From Sinorhizobium numidicum (GTDB lineage Bacteria; Pseudomonadota; Alphaproteobacteria; Rhizobiales; Rhizobiaceae), in NCBI RefSeq assembly GCF_029892045.1, contig NZ_CP120368.1:2106001-2170000 (forward strand): DNA of 64,000 nt, in the 5' to 3' direction. The notes beneath the pieces were generated by a model. The model searched no databases. It saw nothing but the letters and a program-made list of their open reading frames with translations, and was not told where the DNA came from. Of this stretch, positions 56,592 through 64,000 are shown piece by piece (within the stretch, counting starts at the first letter, position 1; every line of letters begins with the position of its first letter). Both the position numbers and the translations under genes were made by a program.

Positions 56592-56622
56592 AAAAACCCC
56601 GGAGCGCCGCTCCGGGGTTTTT
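56592..56622. terminator. Bidirectional terminator between convergent TRAP genes
   Basis: AAAAACCCCGGAGCG/CGCTCCGGGGTTTTT is a perfect palindrome with T runs on both strands, located between the stops of the large permease and the binding-protein gene. Confidence 0.95.
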
Positions 56623-56643
56623 GTTTCGACGATGAAGCGCAGC

Positions 56644-57759
<1,116 letters not shown>

Positions 57760-58044
57760 CTATTTCCCGCCATGACGGTCGCAGGCGCGTTCGCTACCTG
57801 CAGTACCGTCCGTTGAGCCATTTTCTCGACCCGCCCCAGCGTGCCGAAAGCTCACTCCTCCTTGTTTTACCCGCCGCGCGAAACAAAAAACGTCCCCGCA
57901 AGTCGGCCGGCAACATCGCACCATACATATTCACTAATGCATGTCCAGCAGCGGTTTTCCGGCGCCTTCTTCGACTTTTGTCTAAGACACCGGAGTCGCT
58001 TAGAAATTGCCTAAAATCCAGGCAAATCAAAGCATTCGGGGCTT

Positions 58045-59073
58045 TCAGAGCTCCGCGGAAGAGGCCCAGAGATTGATATCGGCCTCACGCGCGTAAATAT
58101 CGATCTCGGCCAGTTCCTCCGTCGTGAAGGTGTCGTTATCGAGTGCATTGACACAATCGATGATCTGCGAGGAACGGCTGGCGCCGATCAGCGCCGAGGT
58201 AACGCGCCCGCCGCGAAGCACCCAGGCGAGCGCCATTTGCGCCAGCGTCTGCCCGCGCCGCTCGGCTATGGCATTCAGCTTCCAGATGTTGTCGATGATC
58301 GAGGGGCGGATGAAGTCCTTCTTGAGGAAATGGTTCTGGGCCGCGCGGCTATCCTCGGGGATGCCGTTCAGATACTTCGTCGTCAGCATGCCCTGGGCGA
58401 GCGGCGAAAAGACGATCGAGCCGATACCGAGCTCTTCGAGCGTGTCGATGAGATTATCATCCTCGACCCAGCGGTTGAGCATGGAATAGCTCGGCTGGTG
58501 GATGAGGCACGGCGTGCCGAGATCCTTCAGGATCGCCGCAGCCTCGCGGGTGCGCTGCGAATTATAGGATGAGATGCCGACATAAAGCGCCCGGCCCGAA
58601 CGCACGATGTGATCGAGCGCGCCGCAGGTTTCCTCGAGCGGCGTATCAGGGTCGAAGCGATGGGAATAGAAGATGTCGACATAGTCGACGCCCATGCGTT
58701 TCAGGCTCTGGTCGCAGGAGGCGATCAGATATTTGCGGCTGCCCCATTCGCCATAGGGCCCCGTCCACATGTCATAGCCCGCCTTTGAGGAGATGATCAG
58801 TTCGTCGCGCAGGCCGGCGAAATCGCTTCTCATGATCTCGCCGAACGCGGTCTCCGCCGAGCCGGGTGGCGGGCCGTAGTTGTTGGCGAGGTCGAAATGG
58901 GTGATACCGAGGTCGAAGGCGGTCCGGCACATGTCGACCTTACGCTCATGCGGCGTGTCGCCACCGAAATTATGCCACAGCCCCAGCGAGATCGCCGGCA
59001 GCTTCAGGCCGCTCCTGCCGCAGCGATTGTATTTCATCGTCTCGTATCGGTTTTCCGCCGGTTGCCAGGCCAT
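58045..59073 (-). CDS. Aldo/keto reductase (YghZ/GPR-like)
   Basis: A 342-residue NADP-dependent reductase barrel. Catalytic residues are visible in HFDLANNYGPPPGSAE (Asp, Tyr), ISSKAGYDMW (Lys) and IFYSHRFDPDTP (His). The WGSRKYL and FSPLAQGMLTTKYL segments place it with L-glyceraldehyde-3-phosphate reductase YghZ and related potassium-channel beta-subunit-like enzymes. It is the last gene of the minus-strand sugar cluster. Confidence 0.9.
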   Translation of the reverse strand: MAWQPAENRYETMKYNRCGRSGLKLPAISLGLWHNFGGDTPHERKVDMCRTAFDLGITHFDLANNYGPPPGSAETAFGEIMRSDFAGLRDELIISSKAGYDMWTGPYGEWGSRKYLIASCDQSLKRMGVDYVDIFYSHRFDPDTPLEETCGALDHIVRSGRALYVGISSYNSQRTREAAAILKDLGTPCLIHQPSYSMLNRWVEDDNLIDTLEELGIGSIVFSPLAQGMLTTKYLNGIPEDSRAAQNHFLKKDFIRPSIIDNIWKLNAIAERRGQTLAQMALAWVLRGGRVTSALIGASRSSQIIDCVNALDNDTFTTEELAEIDIYAREADINLWASSAEL

Positions 59074-59120
59074 TTGTCATGTTCCTTCGTTTCGGATCGG
59101 TGCTTGGATACCCCTCGCCG

Positions 59121-59145
59121 GCCCCTCCCCACAAGAGGGAGGGGC
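59121..59145. repeat. Short GC-rich hairpin between sugar genes
   Basis: A perfect 9-bp stem GCCCCTCCC/GGGAGGGGC with loop CACAAGA. It resembles the hairpin part of a short interspersed rhizobial repeat. It could also affect mRNA stability in the operon. Confidence 0.75.
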
Positions 59146-59221
59146 TCGCATGGCCGACATTCTACCGCCGCGCCCTAGCCTGCGTGTGGTGGGGAGCCCG
59201 GCGTCAGCTCCCGGCAAGACA

Positions 59222-60355
59222 TCAGCGCAAGAGCGCCTGCGCCTCTTCGATGCCAAGCGCCGCCGGCTGCGTGCAGGTTGTCGAAAGCGTCACGAATTTG
59301 CCCTCCTCGCCAGACTTCAGGATCGACACCATGACGTCGACGCCGTGCAACGCACGCTCGAGTGAGCAGCGCGCGTCGCGGCCCTTGAGGATGGCGTCCG
59401 CCAAGTCGGCGAGCCCCGCGGTTCGGTAATTGGCGATCGGCCCCTGCGGGTGATCCCAATTGTCGACAGCGAAGGGATGCTCCCACATTTCCAGCGGCTG
59501 GATATCCTTGTTCCGCCCGCTCGCCTCGACCTTGCCGCCGAAGAAATTCGGGTCCGGCACGAACAGCGATCCATCGGTGCCATAGAGCTCCATATTGCCG
59601 TGGCGGTGCGACCAGACATCCCAGCTTGCCGAAAGCGTCACCGTCGCGCCGTTGTGAAATTCGAGCAGCGCATGGATATTGGTCGGCGTCTCGACCGAGA
59701 TCACCTCCCCCTTGCGTGGTTCGCTGGTGATGGTGCGCGTCGGGTTGGCGATGGAGGAAAGCGCTGCGACGCGCTTGACCGGTCCGATCAGGTTGATGAG
59801 ATTGGCGATGTAATAGGGACCGAGATCGAGGATCGGGCCGCCGCCCGGCAGGAAGAAGAAGTCCGGATTGGGGTGCCACATCTCCATGCCGGGGCTCATG
59901 ACATGGCAGGTTCCGGAGGTGACGCGGCCGATCTTGCCGGCATCGATATAGTCGCGGGCAAGCTGGTGCGCGCCGCCGAGGAACGTATCCGGCGCACAGC
60001 CGACCGTCAGCCCCTTCGCCTTCGCAACCGCCCTTAGTTCCTCTCCCTGCTCCAGCGTGAGAACGAGCGGCTTTTCCGAATAGACATGCTTGCCTGCCTC
60101 GAGGATCCCCTTCGAAACCGGGAAATGTGCGTCCGGGATCGTGAGGTTGACAATGATGTCCACCTCCGGATTGGCGAGCAGCGCCTCGATGCTCTGCGCC
60201 GTCACGTCATATTCAGCGGCGCGCGCGTCCGCCGCCGCCGGATTGAGGTCGGCGCAGGCGACGATCCTTATGCCCTTGAAGAGCGGCGCGAGCTTGAAAT
60301 AGGTGGTGGAGATGTTGCCGCATCCGATGATGCCGACGCCAAGTTCTTTTGCCAT
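59222..60355 (-). CDS. Gfo/Idh/MocA-family oxidoreductase
   Basis: A 377-residue NAD(P)-dependent sugar or inositol dehydrogenase. The N-terminal Rossmann motif GIIGCGNISTTYF and the EKP motif (YSEKPLVLTLEQG) around residue 95 are diagnostic. The C-terminal domain has DLGPYYIANLINLIGPV. The open frame runs far upstream through the neighbouring gene; the ATG at 60355 gives the family length. It lies 19 bases after the isomerase-like gene, implying an operon. The substrate is likely a hexose derivative from the neighbouring glycosidase. Confidence 0.9.
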   Translation of the reverse strand: MAKELGVGIIGCGNISTTYFKLAPLFKGIRIVACADLNPAAADARAAEYDVTAQSIEALLANPEVDIIVNLTIPDAHFPVSKGILEAGKHVYSEKPLVLTLEQGEELRAVAKAKGLTVGCAPDTFLGGAHQLARDYIDAGKIGRVTSGTCHVMSPGMEMWHPNPDFFFLPGGGPILDLGPYYIANLINLIGPVKRVAALSSIANPTRTITSEPRKGEVISVETPTNIHALLEFHNGATVTLSASWDVWSHRHGNMELYGTDGSLFVPDPNFFGGKVEASGRNKDIQPLEMWEHPFAVDNWDHPQGPIANYRTAGLADLADAILKGRDARCSLERALHGVDVMVSILKSGEEGKFVTLSTTCTQPAALGIEEAQALLR

Positions 60356-60374
60356 GGAGCTACCCGTTAATTGA

Positions 60375-61136
60375 TCAGTAGGATTGAATGGAGGCCAGCG
60401 AGCGCTTGGCGAAACGCCGGAAGTCGCTCGGATTGTCATGTTCGGCGATGAAGTATTTCGCCGAGGTCGCGGAGAGCGCGTCGATAAGCCTCTTCCAGTC
60501 GAGCGTGCCGTCGCCGACGTCTGCCCAACCATCCTCGTCGGTTTTCTCGCCCTTCGGCGCGATATCCTTGACGTGGACGGCGGTGATGCGGCTGCCGTAT
60601 TTCGAAATCCAGGCGAATGGATCGGCGCCGCCGCGTACGATCCAGGCGATGTCGGCTTCCCAGGAAAGCTCGGGTCCGCCCGCGAAAATGTGGTCCAGCG
60701 GCACCGAGCCGTCCGGAAGGGCGTGGAACTCGAAATCATGATTGTGCCAGCCGAAGTCGAGCCCGGCGTCACGGAACGGCTTACCCGCTGCCTGCAGCCT
60801 TTCGCCGAAGGCACGCCAGCCAGCCGCGTCGCTCGGCCGCTGATCCGGCATGAGATAGGGGCAATAGATGGCCCGGATGCCGAGCGCATTGGCAATCTGC
60901 AGGACGCGCACCGGATCGTTTTCCAGCATGTCGAGGCCAAAATGGGCGGTCGGCATGGTAAGGCCGTTGCGCTCAAGGCCGGCCTTGAAGGCAGCGATCT
61001 CCGCATCGGTAAGTGCGGCGTAGAGCGCGCCGTATCCTTCCACCTGGGTGTAGCCGGCGGAGCCAAGGGCTGAGAGCACTTCGGCCAGCGGCGGAAAATT
61101 GCGGGCGCTATAAAGCTGGAAGCTGACGTTTTTCAT
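60375..61136 (-). CDS. Sugar phosphate isomerase/epimerase (xylose isomerase-like TIM barrel)
   Basis: A 253-residue metal-dependent TIM-barrel protein. It has the N-terminal SFQLYSARNFPPLAEVL, GWHNHDFEF with metal-binding residues, DIAWIVRGGADP and VHVKDIAPKG. GAGGAG precedes the ATG at 61136. This pairing with a Gfo/Idh/MocA enzyme is common in catabolism of modified sugars and inositols. The specific substrate is unknown. Confidence 0.9.
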   Translation of the reverse strand: MKNVSFQLYSARNFPPLAEVLSALGSAGYTQVEGYGALYAALTDAEIAAFKAGLERNGLTMPTAHFGLDMLENDPVRVLQIANALGIRAIYCPYLMPDQRPSDAAGWRAFGERLQAAGKPFRDAGLDFGWHNHDFEFHALPDGSVPLDHIFAGGPELSWEADIAWIVRGGADPFAWISKYGSRITAVHVKDIAPKGEKTDEDGWADVGDGTLDWKRLIDALSATSAKYFIAEHDNPSDFRRFAKRSLASIQSY

Positions 61137-61258
61137 CGAAATTCTCCTCGTGTATTTCGTTGGAACGGTTTGCGGAAAATGGGAACGGCCGCGCCGGATG
61201 CTTGGGCTATTGGATCGTCTTCGGTTGCGGAGGGCCACGTGTTTTCGATGGATTGCGC

Positions 61259-63733
61259 TCACCCCTTCCCTTGGCAGGATTCGAGGTCATAGGCGCTGAA
61301 CCGCGGCATCGCGCCTTCGCCGAGCGCCACCCTCGGCATGAAGCGGATGGCTTTGGATTCGCCCGCCACCAGATCGAAGGCATTATCGGAATAGCGGCCT
61401 TCGACGTCCGCCTCGACCATGACATGAAGCGCGAGGCGGGCGGCGGTAACCGTCAGCTCGTAACTGCCCTCCGGTTGCGGCGTCGCCTCGACCGTGAGGC
61501 CGGACGGCGCGAGGTCCAACGACTTGTAGGTGCCGTGCACGTAATGCCCCTCGCCGCGCATGCCGTTGGATGCCTCGAAGGACCAGAAGAGAAGCGCATC
61601 CTCCGGAATGTCCTTTGCCGCGATGGTGACAAGCGTTGCGGCGCGATCCGGCGAACACGTGCCCGCCACTGCTACCAGCGGCCGGCGCTTGCCATCGAGC
61701 GAGACCAGGAACGTCTGGAGCTCGACGGCGGCCGGTTCGGCAGTGTCGTTCACCATCGAGAAGGCGATCTCGTTGCCGTCTGCGGACGGAATGGCGGCGA
61801 CCGCGACCGGCTGGAAGAAGCGCCGCGCCATATAGTGCAGGGCTTTCCAGTTGCCGCCATAGTCGAGGCTCGACCAGGAGGCGACCGGCCAGGTATCGTT
61901 GAGCTGCCAATAGAGCGTGCCCATGCAATGGGGTTTCAGCGACCGCCAATAGTCGACGGCGGTGCGGATCGCCAAACCTTGCTGGATTTGGCTCAGATAG
62001 ACGAAGCTCGGAAAATCCTTCGGAAAGCGGAAGTAGCGGAACATGGTACCGGCGATCCGCTCGTTGCCACCGGCATTCTTCTGGTGCGCCTCCATCACCG
62101 GTGAGGCGATGTTGAGGTCCCGCGCCCCGGCGAACTGGCGGATCACCGGCATCGACGTGTAGGACTGGAAGCCGAACTCCGAACAGAAGCGCGGCCGCAC
62201 GCTTCGGTAATTGTCGAAAGACTTGTTCTCGTGCCAGACGGACCAATAGTGCATGTCGCCGGCGCCGTCCGCATGCCAGGCATCGCCGAAATTGAGGTAC
62301 CCGACCGAAGGGCTCGACGGCCACCAGATCGCCTCCGGGCAGGCCGCCTTCATCGCCGTTTCGACCGTTCGGTTCAGCCGGTCATAGGAAACGAGATAAC
62401 GGTCGCGGTCCTTGCGGCTTTCTTCAAACCAGTTGAGCGCACCGACGAGTTCGTTATCGCCGCACCAAAGCGCGATCGACGGGTGGGAAGACAGCCGTTT
62501 GACCTGGTAGTCCACCTCGGCAGCGACGTTCTCCAGGAAGTCTGGCGTCGAGGGATAAAGGTTGCAGGCGAACATGAAATCCTGCCAGACGAGCAGGCCC
62601 AGCCGATCGCAGAGATCGTAGAACCAATCGGGTTCGTAAAAGCCGCCGCCCCAGACGCGGATCATGTTCATGTTGGCCTCGACTGCCGATCGCAGCAGAT
62701 CCTCGACCCCTTCAGACGTCACGCGCGACATCAGCGCATCGGCGGGTATCCAGTTCGCGCCGCGGCAGAAGATCTCGCGACCGTTGACACGGAAAGCGAA
62801 GCGGTTACCCGCCTCGTCGTTGTCGGTAACGAGCTCGATCATGCGGAAACCAACCTGGCGCGTCACGATCTCTCCGGGAAGCTCCACCTTCAGGATCGAA
62901 AAGGCCTGCTCGCCGCTACCGGCCGGCCACCAGCGCTTCGGGCTAGCGACGGTGAAGACATGGGTGATGCTGGTTTCGCCGGCGCCGACCGCGCAGTCCA
63001 GGCGCTCGCGTTCGCCACTCAGCTCGAAATGGATGGGCACGATGCCGGGATCGCGGGCAAAGAGCGTGGCGGTCACCAGGAGATCGACCGAACCGTCCTC
63101 CAGCCAAAGCTGGCGCGTCGTGACATGCTCGATGCGCGCCGTCTCCAACCGGCAGAGCGCAAGCGAGCCGTAGATGCCGAGCGGGGCGATGGCGATGTTC
63201 CAGTCCCAGCCGAAATGGCATTGCGGCTTGCGCAGCATGTTGCCGTTGGCGATCGGAGAATTGCCCTCGTGATAGGGCACGTAGAAGGGCTGTGCCGCCT
63301 GCCGGCGCGCGCCCTCGGCAATCGAGGAATGAAGCACTATGCGGATGCGGTTCTCGCCGGCGGCAAGGGCATCCGAGACATCGGGGCGGTAGCGGCGAAA
63401 GCAGTTCTCCGCCTGCAGCACCAGCCGCTCGTTGACGAAGACCGAAGCCACCGTGTCGATGCTCTCGAAATCGAGATACCAGCATCCGCCCAAATCATCC
63501 GCATCGACGATGACGGTGCGCTCGAGCACCCAGTCCTTGTGCGCCACCCATTGGACGCCCGCCTCGTTCCGGCCGATATAGGGATCGGCGATGAAATCGG
63601 CCCGCTGCAGGGCACTATGGACGTCGCCCGGCAGCGTTATGGTGAGCGCATGACTGTTGTCAGTGGAGGCGAGCAGCCAGTCACCGGAAAGATCGATGCG
63701 GCCGGCGTCGCGGTTCGAGGTTTCGGAAGACAT
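61259..63733 (-). CDS. Glycoside hydrolase family 2, beta-mannosidase-like
   Basis: An 824-residue cytoplasmic enzyme. The sugar-binding domain (IDLSGDWLLA, ITLPGDVHSALQRA, DPYIGRNEAGVQWVAHKDW) leads to an Ig-like domain and a TIM barrel. The acid/base Glu is in LWCGDNELVGALNWF and the nucleophile Glu in RFCSEFGFQSY. The GTLYWQLNDTWPVASWSS block is characteristic of beta-mannosidases. The start is uncertain: the ATG at 63733 begins just ahead of the conserved domain; ATGs at 63772 and 63784 are alternatives. It lies 88 bases downstream of the ABC ATPase gene and probably hydrolyses imported mannosides. Confidence 0.9.
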   Translation of the reverse strand: MSSETSNRDAGRIDLSGDWLLASTDNSHALTITLPGDVHSALQRADFIADPYIGRNEAGVQWVAHKDWVLERTVIVDADDLGGCWYLDFESIDTVASVFVNERLVLQAENCFRRYRPDVSDALAAGENRIRIVLHSSIAEGARRQAAQPFYVPYHEGNSPIANGNMLRKPQCHFGWDWNIAIAPLGIYGSLALCRLETARIEHVTTRQLWLEDGSVDLLVTATLFARDPGIVPIHFELSGERERLDCAVGAGETSITHVFTVASPKRWWPAGSGEQAFSILKVELPGEIVTRQVGFRMIELVTDNDEAGNRFAFRVNGREIFCRGANWIPADALMSRVTSEGVEDLLRSAVEANMNMIRVWGGGFYEPDWFYDLCDRLGLLVWQDFMFACNLYPSTPDFLENVAAEVDYQVKRLSSHPSIALWCGDNELVGALNWFEESRKDRDRYLVSYDRLNRTVETAMKAACPEAIWWPSSPSVGYLNFGDAWHADGAGDMHYWSVWHENKSFDNYRSVRPRFCSEFGFQSYTSMPVIRQFAGARDLNIASPVMEAHQKNAGGNERIAGTMFRYFRFPKDFPSFVYLSQIQQGLAIRTAVDYWRSLKPHCMGTLYWQLNDTWPVASWSSLDYGGNWKALHYMARRFFQPVAVAAIPSADGNEIAFSMVNDTAEPAAVELQTFLVSLDGKRRPLVAVAGTCSPDRAATLVTIAAKDIPEDALLFWSFEASNGMRGEGHYVHGTYKSLDLAPSGLTVEATPQPEGSYELTVTAARLALHVMVEADVEGRYSDNAFDLVAGESKAIRFMPRVALGEGAMPRFSAYDLESCQGKG

Positions 63734-63821
63734 TTCCACAGTCCACTCATTCGCCGGCGACGGCACCGGCATCTCACCGTTCATACGAACCGGGTTACGG
63801 GCCCGGCGCGCTCGATTGCTG

Positions 63822-64000
63822 TTAGAGGCGGTTTTCGCTGGCGGCGTCGAAGATGGAGGCAACGCCCATGTCGAACGAGAGGCGGACAGTGCTGCCCGGG
63901 GGATAGCGCCGCTGGCCGGCGATGCGCACCGACATGGATTGACCGGCAAACGTCAACCACAGCAGATTGTCCGCACCCATCGGCTCTTCGATGTCGACGA
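63822..64000 (-). CDS. Sugar ABC transporter ATPase (UgpC/MalK type), C-terminal part
   Basis: Only the last 59 codons are inside the window; the start lies beyond 64000. The translation (EEPMGADNLLWLTFAGQS, IAGQRRYPPGSTVRLSFD, ASIFDAASENRL) is the TOBE domain that ends MalK/UgpC ATPases of carbohydrate importers. It is upstream of and in line with the GH2 gene, so the cluster probably encodes uptake plus hydrolysis of a mannoside or related oligosaccharide. Confidence 0.88.
   Translation of the reverse strand, partial: VDIEEPMGADNLLWLTFAGQSMSVRIAGQRRYPPGSTVRLSFDMGVASIFDAASENRL

Overview
The window looks like chromosomal DNA of a fast-growing rhizobium, most probably Sinorhizobium/Ensifer. 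The evidence is high-GC codon usage, alphaproteobacterial gene families (usg, DUF1289, DUF2270, DUF982, DUF1236, BigR-Blh, RcnB-like) and many short palindromic intergenic elements of the RIME type described from Rhizobium and Sinorhizobium. No phage, plasmid, IS, tRNA, rRNA or CRISPR was seen.

Layout. 0-8 kb: an EamA exporter with mobA-mobB (molybdenum cofactor), a large OmpA-like protein with a tandem-repeat coiled region, and an amino-acid-type ABC importer without its own ATPase. 8-19.8 kb: housekeeping and hypothetical genes (usg, an SDR without the usual catalytic residues, a TPR-methyltransferase, a beta-hydroxyacid dehydrogenase, a HEAT-repeat alkylation-repair-like protein, an Lrp regulator, a uracil-DNA glycosylase, a nuclease, a histidine kinase, dgkA) and the cobT/cobS pair. 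19.8-28.2 kb: an ABC-2 exporter, the bigR-blh-tauE sulfide detoxification locus, an extensin-like lipoprotein, a triple-Kazal lipoprotein and a chemoreceptor. 28.4-36.1 kb: a thioesterase, ssuACB and a terminally extended uvrB.

36.3-46.6 kb is unusual. Between cspA, dnaJ-like and dusA genes it carries many long gaps, palindromes and very small predicted exported or membrane proteins of low complexity (Gly-rich, Lys/Gly-rich Tat substrate, Asp/Arg/His-rich, Pro/Gly/Gln-rich, Gln-rich DUF1236). Two of them are followed by the same two-hairpin 3' module.

46.7-64 kb: an FAH-family hydrolase, a gamma-carbonic anhydrase, the zinc uptake locus (znuA divergent from znuC-znuB-zur with two palindromes between them), an RcnB-like protein, a GH43 glycosidase, a TakPQM-like TRAP transporter whose binding protein is convergent with its permeases, and a minus-strand sugar operon (ABC ATPase cut by the window end, GH2 beta-mannosidase-like, xylose-isomerase-like, Gfo/Idh/MocA, aldo-keto reductase).

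The most notable things are the interspersed palindromic elements, including one that appears to lie in frame inside uvrB and a 127-bp element with 25-bp terminal inverted repeats, and the cluster of small low-complexity exported proteins with a shared 3' RNA module.
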